From assembly GCA_028693555.1 (NCBI GenBank), contig JAQUVD010000013.1, positions 18,630 to 82,629 on the forward strand: a stretch of DNA of 64,000 bases, read 5' to 3'. Below the pieces are notes generated by a model. It was not told where the DNA came from and ran no database searches. It saw only the letters and a program-made list of their open reading frames with translations. Origin of the DNA: Hespellia sp. (GTDB lineage Bacteria; Bacillota; Clostridia; Lachnospirales; Lachnospiraceae). The position numbers were made by a program, and so were the translations under genes. Of the stretch, positions 19,832 through 28,509 are shown one piece after another; within the stretch, counting starts at the first letter, position 1, and each line of letters begins with the position of its first letter.

Positions 19832-20079
19832 ATATTTTTCTGAAAAAGGAATTTTCTGATATCCCAGAGAAAGAACTCTACATTATTGATGGCGGTGATC
19901 CGGGAACGATGCAGTCTCAGACGGTGAAATCAGTATGAAACCTGTCGGATAAATTCTGCAATCAGCTCAAAAAAGAAAGCTGTCCAATCGTGAAATATCC
20001 GGAGTATGAATTCCCGTCTGCTGAGCGTACGCCGCAGAATGTACGATATTTTAAGAATTTTGATTTTAGATTGAAATAG
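19832..20079 (+). pseudogene. Unrecognised decayed coding fragment
   Basis: One frame reads EFSDIPEKELYIIDGGDPGT and onwards to a TGA at 19936-19938. It then continues in the same frame (KFCNQLKKESCPIVKYPEYE, then FPSAERTPQNVRYFKNFDFR) to a TAG at 20077-20079. Coding-like composition on both sides of a single in-frame stop suggests a broken gene end. I do not know the family. The 210 bases before it (19620-19830) show nothing I can support. Confidence 0.4.
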
Positions 20080-20128
20080 AAGAATAAAGGGAGTATGGGA
20101 GGTTGAGGAATACAATTGTAGTTAAAGA

Positions 20129-20157
20129 TTGAATAAATCCCTTTGAAGTGATACGAT
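20129..20157 (+). promoter_or_regulatory. Candidate promoter of the cobalamin-sensor/kinase operon
   Basis: A -35 TTGAAT (20129-20134) and -10 TACGAT (20152-20157) have 17-bp spacing. Transcription would start near 20164, downstream of the ATG at 20158, which favours the ATG at 20188 as the true start. Confidence 0.5.
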
Positions 20158-20187
20158 ATGAATGAGAAAACAGGGAGGGATTTAAGT

Positions 20188-21264
20188 ATGAGTTTGTTCT
20201 ATATTGATGAAGCAGATGAATTAAATGAACTGGTGCAACGGATGTCGAAAAGACAGTATGAACAGTCCCCGGGCTTATATGATGACCTTCCCGAGCGGGC
20301 AAAGAAATTTATGAAGCGGGACTTCTTTTATGGAATCTCATATTTAAAGTCTGCGATTGATTTAAAGCAGGTACAGATTTTTGTATCGTATGTGAGGTGG
20401 ACATATGAATATCTGACCTATTTGATGGTCTATGTGACCAGGGAGAAGATGACAAAGCAATGTATTGATTTTTACGTTGCAATGTCAGCATGCCTAAAAG
20501 ATGAATTACCATCAGAAGATTACGAATTTGCAGAAATCTGTATTCAGCAGGGGATACAGGAAATTGAACGATTGTACAAGGAAGGCTTTCAGAGAAGCGA
20601 AGCAGCAGAAAATCAGGGATCGAAGGAAAAATATAATCAAATTGTAGCAGAATATATTGCTATCATCTTGAGAAAAGATTCCAAAGAGGCAATGCAGTAT
20701 TTTCTGAAACTGTATCAGGGAGGGATGAATATTGCTGATATTTATCTGGAAGTGGTGCAGAAGGTGATGTATAAGATCGGTGAATTGTGGTTTGAAAAAA
20801 AGATCAGTGTGGCACAGGAGCATTACTGTACAGCATTGACTCAGACAGCTATTTCTCAGCTATACTTTACAATCTTTTCAACCCCTCCGAATGGACATAC
20901 CATGGTAGGGTGCTGTATCGGCGGGGAACTTCATGAACTGGGAATGCGTATGATTACCGATTTATTTACTTATGCGGGATGGAACAGCCTGTTTTTAGGG
21001 GCGGGCGTACCGGAAGAAGCACTGATTCATACCGTGAAAGAACAAAAACCAGACCTGATTGCGCTATCCGTTACGATGCCGCAGCATTTGGTCCTATGTA
21101 AAAATATGATTAAAGAATTACGCAGTGAAACTCCTGATTTAAAGATTGCTGTGGGAGGGAAAGCGTTTGAAGATGTACCGGATATTTGGCGTGAATGGAA
21201 AGCAGATATTTATACAACAGATGCAAGGGGACTGATTCAATGGGCACAGACGAACATTTCGTAA
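20188..21264 (+). CDS. Cobalamin-binding sensor protein with CarH-type W-x9-EH motif
   Basis: The product is 358 residues from this ATG, which is preceded by GGGAGGG at the right distance. Residues 1-150 are an unrecognised, mostly helical region without a MerR HTH. Residues about 150-228 form a B12-binding four-helix cap, and 236-355 form a Rossmann B12-binding domain. W201-x9-E211-H212 reproduces the W-x9-EH signature of CarH adenosylcobalamin photoreceptors. ELHELG at 247-252 supplies lower-ligand His249 in an E/DxHxxG motif, 37 residues after H212 (35 in CarH). It overlaps the next gene, a histidine kinase, by 25 bases. It is probably the ligand or light sensor for that kinase (inference). 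Confidence 0.82.
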   Translation: MSLFYIDEADELNELVQRMSKRQYEQSPGLYDDLPERAKKFMKRDFFYGISYLKSAIDLKQVQIFVSYVRWTYEYLTYLMVYVTREKMTKQCIDFYVAMSACLKDELPSEDYEFAEICIQQGIQEIERLYKEGFQRSEAAENQGSKEKYNQIVAEYIAIILRKDSKEAMQYFLKLYQGGMNIADIYLEVVQKVMYKIGELWFEKKISVAQEHYCTALTQTAISQLYFTIFSTPPNGHTMVGCCIGGELHELGMRMITDLFTYAGWNSLFLGAGVPEEALIHTVKEQKPDLIALSVTMPQHLVLCKNMIKELRSETPDLKIAVGGKAFEDVPDIWREWKADIYTTDARGLIQWAQTNIS

Positions 21265-22601
21265 AAACAGATGTAACAGAAGAACAGTTCTATCTGGAAG
21301 AGATGCAGAAGATGAATAATCAGATGATTAATATGCAGAGAGAACTGAACCGTGCGCTGATGGAATCCAGAAGAATGCAGGAAGAATTAAAGAAAAATGA
21401 AGAATTGAAGATTGCATTGGAGGTATCGGAAAGGGCCGGAAAGGCAAAGATGGATTTTATGTCACGGATGAGTCATGATCTGCGGACACCGATGAATGTA
21501 ATCATGGGATTAACAGAGGCTACTTTGGATGAAGCTGATCATCCGGAAGCTGTTCGGGAAAACATGACTCATATTCGTTCTGCCAGTGATTATATGCTGG
21601 GGCTGATCAATGATATTCTGGATATGGATAAGACGGAGAAGGATGCAGTTATATTGAAGCCCGAGCCGTATAGTTACAATGAATTTCTGATGGATATGGG
21701 GACTTTGTTCCAGGCGCAGTGTACGGCAAAAAATATTACGGTGGAAATCAAAAGACCCTCTCTGAATCCGATTGTTATGATAGATAAGCAGCGGCTCAAG
21801 CAGATATTTTTCAATATTATTTCCAATGCGGTAATATACACACCGCCAGGTGGAAAAATCAGCATGGGGGCTTATGATGTACGATTTGATGATGCTAAAA
21901 AGAGAATCTCTGCTGTATATCGTGTTGCGGATAATGGAATCGGAATGTCGGAAGTGTTTCAGAAACATCTTTTTGAACCTTTTGCGCAGGAAGATAATGG
22001 CGTTAGCCCGGAATTGAAGGGGAGTGGACTTGGACTTAGTATAACCAAACGACTGCTGGAGCAGATGGGTGGAACCATACAGATTGAGAGTCAAAAGGGA
22101 AAAGGAACCACCGTCAGTGTGAAGCTGTCCTTTGAACTGGCAGTACAAAGTCAGATAGATATATCGGAAGGCGTGGATCAGCATGGACAAAGTCATGCCG
22201 AACAAGCTTTAGCCGGAAAGAATATTCTGCTCGCGGAGGACCATCCGTTAAATGCACAGATTGCCCGAAAGCTGCTGGAAAAGAAAAAGATGAATGTGAT
22301 TCACGCAGAAAATGGAAAGGCAGCAGTTGAATTATTTGGAGCATCTCAGGTAGGTGGCTTTGACGCTGTTCTTATGGATATTCGGATGCCCAAGATGTCA
22401 GGGCTGGAAGCAGCGAGTGCCATTCGCAGTATGGACAGGGCGGATGCAGCCATGATTCCGATCATTGCAATATCAGCCAATGCATATCCAAAGGATATAC
22501 AGGAGAGCTTGAAAGCAGGGATGAATGCGCATCTGGCAAAGCCGATAAAACCAGTAGAATTTTACGAAACGCTGGAGAGATTTATGAAAAGAACAGAGTA
22601 G
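21240..22601 (+). CDS. Soluble hybrid histidine kinase (HisKA-HATPase-REC)
   Basis: The product is 453 residues from the ATG at 21240 (AAGGGG nine bases upstream). No membrane segment is present. An N-terminal coiled coil (about residues 15-65, rich in E, M, Q and R) leads into HisKA with phospho-accepting H79 in MSRMSHDLRTP. HATPase_c follows, with ADNGIGM and GSGLGLSITKRLLEQMGG. The C-terminal receiver has phospho-acceptor D380 in VLMDIRMP. It lacks any sensor domain, so the cobalamin-binding protein translated just before it is the obvious partner. There is no DNA-binding output domain. Compared with the membrane kinase downstream it is shorter and wholly cytoplasmic. Confidence 0.9.
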   Translation: MGTDEHFVKTDVTEEQFYLEEMQKMNNQMINMQRELNRALMESRRMQEELKKNEELKIALEVSERAGKAKMDFMSRMSHDLRTPMNVIMGLTEATLDEADHPEAVRENMTHIRSASDYMLGLINDILDMDKTEKDAVILKPEPYSYNEFLMDMGTLFQAQCTAKNITVEIKRPSLNPIVMIDKQRLKQIFFNIISNAVIYTPPGGKISMGAYDVRFDDAKKRISAVYRVADNGIGMSEVFQKHLFEPFAQEDNGVSPELKGSGLGLSITKRLLEQMGGTIQIESQKGKGTTVSVKLSFELAVQSQIDISEGVDQHGQSHAEQALAGKNILLAEDHPLNAQIARKLLEKKKMNVIHAENGKAAVELFGASQVGGFDAVLMDIRMPKMSGLEAASAIRSMDRADAAMIPIIAISANAYPKDIQESLKAGMNAHLAKPIKPVEFYETLERFMKRTE

Positions 22602-22724
22602 ATAGAAATATTACTGGATAAACACATATCTTGGCTGTATAATAAGGATATATTTTACTCGTATTCACCACACCTGACAGTTACCGTATTGTTCTACAAA
22701 AAAGACAATGGGAGGGGCAAATGC

Positions 22725-24890
22725 ATGACAGCAGATAAACGTGGTAGAGCTGCAAAAAACAAGTTGATCGTGTTTGTCGGTCACCATAAAGAAGTGTTTG
22801 TAAATATTCTGCTTGTGTGTGTTCTTGTATGTAGTATCCTTTTTTTGCTTTTATTCAACCAAAGACTAAGAAATTCGGTACAGGAAGAACGGATAGAAGC
22901 GGTTGATCAGATCGGGTATTTGCTGACTGAGAAAATCTCTCAGTTGAAAGATACCTACAAAACGCAGGTTGATGCTGCCGCAAATGTGATTTCTAAAGAA
23001 AACCGTGAATTTAATGATAACCTTTCGGATTATTTCGAGGGATCGGAAGACTGGCTTCTGCTTGATCAGGAGGGGGACTTCTTTACCATGAGTGGAGATA
23101 CCGCGGTCATGGTCGAAGACAGTCGAATTACAGAGCGGGTTTTGGGGGAAAAGAATACATTTTCCAGCTTTGTTTCTGTTCAGGGAAGAGGAGACTATTG
23201 GGCTTTTACGCATCCGCTCGATCATCTGGAGATTTCCGGACGAACGATAATCGGACTGTGTCGGCTCGTTCCTGCAAAGACATTTGCTGATATAACAACC
23301 GTATCGCTGTATGATCATCGGGGCAGCAGCTATATTGTAGATCGCAGCGGCGTTATCGTGATGCACCCGGAGGATGTTACTTCAGAAAGTTTGTTTCAGG
23401 GATACGCTGTTTATGCGTCGTTAAAAAATGCCGGTATTGCAGAAGATGAGTATGCTGAATTGAAAGCCGCAATTTGCTCTGGCGAAGAATATCAGACTAC
23501 ATACGTTGCAGATAATATAAGCTGGCTTGTTTTAGCCATGCCAAGTACGGAGGAGTACGAACTGCTCGTGACGGTGCCAATCTCCATCACAGCAGAAGCA
23601 ACCTATTCAGGACTAACAGATTTAATGATAGCGGTTGTGGTGGTTTGTCTGGCAGGCGGATTACTTCTGTTTTATAATCAGTACAACCTGATGCGAAAAG
23701 GACGAGATGTGCAGGTACAGTTCGCAAAAGCAGCAGCCAAAAGTGATTTTATGAATAAAATGTCTCACGATATTCGGACACCACTCAATGCGGTAGTTGG
23801 CTTACATGAGCTTGCGCTGGAATCTATGGATGATAAAGAGATGGTGCAGGACTGCATTGTGAAAGCGCAGGCATCTAATGAATATTTGATTTCACTTATT
23901 AATGATGTGTTGGATATGAGCCGTATTGAGGCTGGGAAAATGAACATTAATAATGACCGCATTGATCTAGAGAAAATCGTAAATCATGTAATGCAGATGG
24001 AGAGTCAACCTGCGTTAGATGCAAGGATCAGTTTTACTTACGAAGAAAAAGAAAAATTCAGTACAGACTATATCGGTGATGCTGTGCGACTTAGACAGTG
24101 CCTTATGAATCTTGTGAGTAATGCAATCAAGTTTACACCGGCAGGTGGTAAGGTTGTGCTGTCTGCAGGGCGAACGTCACTGGATGAGCGAACAGACAAA
24201 ATCAGTTTTGCTGTTGAGGATACCGGTGTGGGTATGAGCGAGGAATACATACAGCACATATTTACTCCTTTTGAGCAGGAGAAAAATTCTATGAATTCTG
24301 CTCATACCGGAAGCGGACTGGGACTTTCAATTGTTTACAACCTCGTAAAGCTGATGGACGGTACGGTTACGGTGACCAGCAAAAAGGATGTTGGCAGCCG
24401 TTTTGAGATCCTGTTACCACTTCAAAGAATAAAAAAAGAAGAGAACGTTCAAAAAGAAGATGAGATTTCCAGAGAAGATTTAAAAGCTGCTCTGAGTGGG
24501 AAACACATACTGCTTGTAGAAGATCATCCAATCAACCGTCAAATTATTACGAAGCTTTTAGAGAAAATGGAATTGATTGTGGACGCTGCGGAGAATGGCA
24601 AGATTGGTGTTGACAAGTTCCTCTTATCGGAGGTGGATTACTATTCGTTTATACTGATGGATATTAAGATGCCGATTATGGATGGTTTAGAAGCTACAAA
24701 AACCATTCGTCATTTGGACAGGCCAGATGCACAGACGATTCCAATTATTGCACTTTCGGCAAATGCGTTTGAAGAAGATAAGAAAGCATCGATTGAAGCA
24801 GGCATGCAGATGCACCTTGCGAAACCGGTAGATATTGTGGAACTGAAAAAAGTTTTGATGAGGGTTGTTAAGGGAGAAAATAAGTTATGA
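22725..24890 (+). CDS. Membrane hybrid histidine kinase with Cache-like extracellular domain
   Basis: The product is about 721 residues. The ATG at 22725 is chosen for the GGAGGGG seven bases upstream. Transmembrane helix 1 is near residues 25-44, an extracellular domain of about 250 residues of Cache/PAS-like composition includes SSYIVDRSGVIVMHPEDV, and helix 2 is near 300-320. HisKA has H348 in MNKMSHDIRTP. HATPase_c has VEDTGVGM and GSGLGLSIVYNLV. The receiver has D646 in ILMDIKMP. Its stop overlaps the next ATG (ATGA), so it is coupled to the lipoprotein gene. A 123-base gap after the first kinase holds TATAAT at 22638-22643 without a convincing -35. Confidence 0.88.
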   Translation: MTADKRGRAAKNKLIVFVGHHKEVFVNILLVCVLVCSILFLLLFNQRLRNSVQEERIEAVDQIGYLLTEKISQLKDTYKTQVDAAANVISKENREFNDNLSDYFEGSEDWLLLDQEGDFFTMSGDTAVMVEDSRITERVLGEKNTFSSFVSVQGRGDYWAFTHPLDHLEISGRTIIGLCRLVPAKTFADITTVSLYDHRGSSYIVDRSGVIVMHPEDVTSESLFQGYAVYASLKNAGIAEDEYAELKAAICSGEEYQTTYVADNISWLVLAMPSTEEYELLVTVPISITAEATYSGLTDLMIAVVVVCLAGGLLLFYNQYNLMRKGRDVQVQFAKAAAKSDFMNKMSHDIRTPLNAVVGLHELALESMDDKEMVQDCIVKAQASNEYLISLINDVLDMSRIEAGKMNINNDRIDLEKIVNHVMQMESQPALDARISFTYEEKEKFSTDYIGDAVRLRQCLMNLVSNAIKFTPAGGKVVLSAGRTSLDERTDKISFAVEDTGVGMSEEYIQHIFTPFEQEKNSMNSAHTGSGLGLSIVYNLVKLMDGTVTVTSKKDVGSRFEILLPLQRIKKEENVQKEDEISREDLKAALSGKHILLVEDHPINRQIITKLLEKMELIVDAAENGKIGVDKFLLSEVDYYSFILMDIKMPIMDGLEATKTIRHLDRPDAQTIPIIALSANAFEEDKKASIEAGMQMHLAKPVDIVELKKVLMRVVKGENKL

Positions 24891-26743
24891 GATTCAAAAG
24901 AAAAGTAATTGCAATATTCTGTATGACCAGCGTGCTGTTGTCAGGCTGTTCATCAACGAAAACCGGGGAAGTTTACACACCGGAGAATGACATACCAAGC
25001 TATGAAGCAATTGCAGCAGACAAGACGGTTATAACTGTCGGGAAATTCTATGCCTTCGATCACACAAAGCTTGAGGCATCACTGGAAGAGAAGTTCCCGG
25101 AAGTTGATTTTCTCTTTGAAGAGTGCAGCGCCGGAGACATGCAACTACCGTATATGAAAATCTTAGCAGACAACGGTTCGCTGCCGGATGTATTCCTGAC
25201 GAATCTGACTATTCCGGAAAATGATTTTCTATATGATCTTGGTGGTGAACGTTATGCAGGCAGATATAATTTATCTTCCCTGCAGGCGATTACGGTAGGG
25301 GACCATTTATATCAGATTCCGGTAAGCAACACGACATTCGGCATTGCCTACAACAAAGATGTATTCAGGCAGAATGGCTGGACTGTTCCGTCCACACTAG
25401 AGGAACTGTATGCTTTATGTGACACAATTTCTGCAACCGGAATCAGGCCGATGGTTACATGTATGAAATATTACACAACAGTGGAATCATTACTGTTTGG
25501 GTTGAGTTATGATGAAACATTTTCTTCGGCTGAGAATCGAAATACATACAATCGTTTCGTTGAAGGAGAGACGCCAAGTGCAGATGTTCTGCAGCCGTCC
25601 TGTAAAGTATTAAAAAATCTTTACGATAAAGGTATTGTAACGGCAGATGATTTTACGTCCAGTGCAACAACCAATCGCAAGGATCTGTATAGTGGTAAAA
25701 TTGCAATGATGCCTTGTAACCTTGATATTGTTGCATTGGTTGAATCCGAAAAACCGGATGCCGAAATTGGCTTTATTGGATTTCCTACAACGGAGGCGGA
25801 CCAGCGAATTATGCAGATTGTTCCGGGGGTAAACCTTTCTGTTAATAAAGCATCTATGGAAGATGAGACTAAAAAAAAGGTGATTAATTCTACGATTGAT
25901 TATATTAGTACAAATGAGGGTCAGGACGCAGTGTTCCAAGTGATTTCCGGTGTCAGCACGTTAACTTCCTATCAGCAGAATATCACGGCAATGTCACAGG
26001 AGGTCTCTGATTGTATCCATGACGGAAATATTTTTTTTGCAAAATACTTTGGAAGTAATGCACTTGTTTCTAGTGTTCAGCAATATACAACCGGAGAGAT
26101 TTCCTTTGAGGAATTGACCACGGCAATTGATGAAGATGCGAAAAGTAACGATCCTTTTGCAGCATTGTCAGAAGAACCAATTGGAACTGCCAGTGAAACA
26201 TTTACGGTATTGGATACCAGTAATTACAATGCGGATGTTCTTCGCGATGTTACCGGTGCAGACATTGCACTTGTACCCAATAAAAGTTTTTATTGCGGAA
26301 ATATTGCACAGATTTTTAAAGGTGACATTGTGCTGCCAGAGCGTTTTACGCAAAAAGGAATGGATGGCGATGCATTATTGACAACGTATGAGATTACTGG
26401 TGCAAAACTGAAAGAACTCTTAGAGCATCCAATCATTGATGGGAATGAGGCAAACATTCTGTATGCGGTGTCCGGTCTAAAGGTGACCAATGCTCCGTGG
26501 GCAGAAGCAGATAAAAATGTTATTTCGGTTGCTCTTGCAGATGGCACAGAGATTGATGACAGCAAGACTTATACTGTTGCAGCGTGGCCAAAAGCCATTG
26601 ATGAAACCTATATTTCCGGCACTGCTAAGACCTTTGAAGATGCCGGTAAAAATCAGGATTTGATGGCGGAAGCGATTCAAAAGGCAGGGACAATTTCCCC
26701 TGCAAAAGATGGCAGAATTACGCTGGAATGGGAATTTGAGTAG
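24887..26743 (+). CDS. Lipoprotein: solute-binding domain fused to a 5'-nucleotidase C-terminal-like domain
   Basis: The 618-residue lipoprotein has a signal peptide with lipobox LLSGC (lipidated C21). Residues about 45-420 resemble a family 1 extracellular solute-binding protein (KFPEVDFLFEEC, GDHLYQIPVSNTTFGIAYNK, SGKIAMMPCNLDIV). Residues about 435-615 resemble the 5'-nucleotidase C-terminal domain (DALLTTYEITGAKLKELLEH, then ILYAVSGLKV). The metallophosphatase half of a nucleotidase is absent. No permease or ATPase lies nearby. It overlaps the membrane kinase gene by four bases, so it may present a ligand to that kinase's extracellular domain instead of feeding a transporter (inference). 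Confidence 0.78.
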   Translation: MRFKRKVIAIFCMTSVLLSGCSSTKTGEVYTPENDIPSYEAIAADKTVITVGKFYAFDHTKLEASLEEKFPEVDFLFEECSAGDMQLPYMKILADNGSLPDVFLTNLTIPENDFLYDLGGERYAGRYNLSSLQAITVGDHLYQIPVSNTTFGIAYNKDVFRQNGWTVPSTLEELYALCDTISATGIRPMVTCMKYYTTVESLLFGLSYDETFSSAENRNTYNRFVEGETPSADVLQPSCKVLKNLYDKGIVTADDFTSSATTNRKDLYSGKIAMMPCNLDIVALVESEKPDAEIGFIGFPTTEADQRIMQIVPGVNLSVNKASMEDETKKKVINSTIDYISTNEGQDAVFQVISGVSTLTSYQQNITAMSQEVSDCIHDGNIFFAKYFGSNALVSSVQQYTTGEISFEELTTAIDEDAKSNDPFAALSEEPIGTASETFTVLDTSNYNADVLRDVTGADIALVPNKSFYCGNIAQIFKGDIVLPERFTQKGMDGDALLTTYEITGAKLKELLEHPIIDGNEANILYAVSGLKVTNAPWAEADKNVISVALADGTEIDDSKTYTVAAWPKAIDETYISGTAKTFEDAGKNQDLMAEAIQKAGTISPAKDGRITLEWEFE

Positions 26744-26823
26744 GGACATACTGATATTGGAAGTTGAGACAAAGAAGTCACAATGTAGTTTATCCAGATC
26801 GAAGTAAAGAGTACTGACAACAG

Positions 26824-26877
26824 ATCCAACAAATCACTTCATTCACGGTTGAAATGCAGTTGTATTTGTTGGATTTT
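26824..26877 (+). terminator. Terminator of the cobalamin-sensor/kinase operon
   Basis: ATCCAACAAAT (26824-26834) pairs perfectly with ATTTGTTGGAT (26864-26874), followed by TTTT; the loop is 29 bases. Confidence 0.8.
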
Positions 26878-26894
26878 CCATGTGAAAATATAAT
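26866..26894 (+). promoter_or_regulatory. Candidate promoter of the GNAT/WYL genes
   Basis: A perfect -10 TATAAT (26889-26894) has a -35 TTGTTG (26866-26871) at 17 bp. The -35 lies inside the preceding terminator's right arm. Confidence 0.5.
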
Positions 26895-26911
26895 GTTTTG
26901 AGGAGATTACT

Positions 26912-27529
26912 ATGAATATGAACCATACCGTTATTCGAATCGCTACACCTGATAACGCTGAAGAGATCCTAAATATCTATGCGCCTTATGTTGAACAAAC
27001 AGCGATTACCTTCGAATATGAGGTTCCAACTTTGAGGGGATTTCGAGAAAGAATAACAAACACCCTAGAAAAATACCCCTATTTGGTTGCCGTTAATGAT
27101 GGCAAGATTCTCGGGTATGCCTATACAGGTGCTTTCAAAGATAGAGCTGCATATGACTGGGCGGCAGAGACAACGATCTATCTGAGCGCTGACGTAAAGC
27201 ATATGGGTCTTGGGAAGAAGTTGTATCAAGCATTGGAGGGAATTTCAAAAGCTCAGCATATTACGAATCTAAATGCCTGTATCGCTTATCCTGAAGTAGA
27301 CGATGAATACCTGACTCAAAATAGCGTACAGTATCATGAGCACCTTGGATATGTTATGGTGGGGAAATTCCATAAATGTGGCTATAAGTTTGAACGATGG
27401 TATAATATGGTCTGGATGGAAAAGATGATAGGAGTGCACCCGGACAAGCCGGAAAGAATCATTCCTTTTTCACAATTCAGTAGAGAGGCACTTGCCAGTA
27501 TGATAGATCATGTTAACATGCTAGCTTGA
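26912..27529 (+). CDS. GNAT N-acetyltransferase (phosphinothricin acetyltransferase-like)
   Basis: The 205-residue acetyltransferase begins VIRIATPDNAEEILNIYAPY and contains ITFEYEVPT, the pattern of the Pat/Bar branch of GNATs. The acetyl-CoA region is HMGLGKKLYQALE, a variant of the Q/RxxGxG/A loop, near residues 97-110. The end, GYKFERWYNMVWMEK, also fits this branch. The natural substrate is unknown; Pat-like enzymes acetylate amino groups of small toxic compounds or methionine derivatives. GAGGAG precedes the ATG. The next gene, a WYL regulator, follows after 16 bases, so they are probably co-transcribed. Confidence 0.85.
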   Translation: MNMNHTVIRIATPDNAEEILNIYAPYVEQTAITFEYEVPTLRGFRERITNTLEKYPYLVAVNDGKILGYAYTGAFKDRAAYDWAAETTIYLSADVKHMGLGKKLYQALEGISKAQHITNLNACIAYPEVDDEYLTQNSVQYHEHLGYVMVGKFHKCGYKFERWYNMVWMEKMIGVHPDKPERIIPFSQFSREALASMIDHVNMLA

Positions 27530-27545
27530 TAAAAGAGGAAAGCCC

Positions 27546-28442
27546 ATGAAAATAAATCGAATGTTTGAGATTATATACATACTGCTTGATAAGAAAACCA
27601 TCACAGCAAGAGAACTTGCAGAGCATTTTGAAGTGTCCGACCGGACAATTTATCGTGATATTGAAACATTATCAGCCGCTGGAATTCCCGTTTATATGAG
27701 CAGGGGAAAGGGCGGTGGAATATCCATTTTAGAAAACTTTGTGCTAAACAAAACGGTTCTAACGAAAGAAGAAAAAACAGATATTTTATCTGCACTTCAA
27801 GCGGTTGGTGCAATCAATTTTAATGAAACAGACTCTGTTTTACAAAAACTCGGTAGTTTGTTTGGGGAAAATAATTCGGATTGGATTGAGATTGATTTTT
27901 CATCCTGGTATCACGCAGAGGAGGAGTCGAAAATATTTTATGATATTAAGGCTGCAATTTTGCGAAAGAAACGAATTCGTTTCAATTATTCCAGTGGAAA
28001 AGGTGAAAGCACTGCACGTGAGGTTGAGCCCTTACGTCTTTGCTTTAAGGGGATATCACAATATTTATATGCATACTGCACGCTAAGGGAGGATTTTCGC
28101 TTTTTTAAGCTGAGTCGTATCAAAGATCTTGTGGTTACAGACAAGCGATTTGACCGAAAAATTACGGGAACGATATTTAAAGACAGCAATATGTTTCAAG
28201 AAAAATATTTCACATTAAAATTGAAGCTGGATGCAGATATGGCTTATCGGGTTTACGATGAGTTTGATCATTACACAAAACAAGATGATGGCAGTTTTAT
28301 TGTAGAAACGATGTTTCCTGTGGGCGAAGGGATTTTTCCTTACATTGTATCTTTTGGCAGTCATTGTGAGGTGTTGGAACCATTGAATATCCGAAATTCA
28401 GTCAAAGCTGAACTTCAAAAAACCATTCAAAATTATTTATAA
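27546..28442 (+). CDS. YafY-type HTH/WYL-domain transcriptional regulator
   Basis: The 298-residue regulator has an N-terminal DeoR-like winged HTH (KKTITARELAEHFEVSDRTI, then YRDIETLSAAGIPVYMSRG) and a C-terminal WYL ligand-sensing region (KRIRFNYSSGKGESTAREVEP, with LYAYCTLREDFRFFKLSRI). WYL regulators often control nearby small-molecule or stress genes. Directly downstream is a GyrI-like gene whose promoter carries a TGACATA direct repeat, a plausible binding site for this protein. Length and domain order are complete. Confidence 0.88.
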   Translation: MKINRMFEIIYILLDKKTITARELAEHFEVSDRTIYRDIETLSAAGIPVYMSRGKGGGISILENFVLNKTVLTKEEKTDILSALQAVGAINFNETDSVLQKLGSLFGENNSDWIEIDFSSWYHAEEESKIFYDIKAAILRKKRIRFNYSSGKGESTAREVEPLRLCFKGISQYLYAYCTLREDFRFFKLSRIKDLVVTDKRFDRKITGTIFKDSNMFQEKYFTLKLKLDADMAYRVYDEFDHYTKQDDGSFIVETMFPVGEGIFPYIVSFGSHCEVLEPLNIRNSVKAELQKTIQNYL

Positions 28443-28444
28443 TA

Positions 28445-28478
28445 TGACATACAGCTGACATATTAGTTCGTTTATAAT
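28445..28478 (+). promoter_or_regulatory. Promoter with TGACATA direct repeat upstream of the GyrI-like gene
   Basis: TGACATA occurs at 28445-28451 and again at 28456-28462, 11 bp apart (one helical turn). A perfect -10 TATAAT is at 28473-28478 and no good -35 is at 17 bp, so the repeats cover the -35 region. This suits a regulator-dependent promoter, possibly of the upstream WYL protein. Confidence 0.55.
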
Positions 28479-28509
28479 AAACCTATCAAATAGATGGAGG
28501 TAGGATAAA

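Noticed and set aside
21510..22205. Long minus-strand open frame opposite the soluble kinase
   Set aside because: It is a shadow of the kinase gene with no recognisable protein features or ribosome site.
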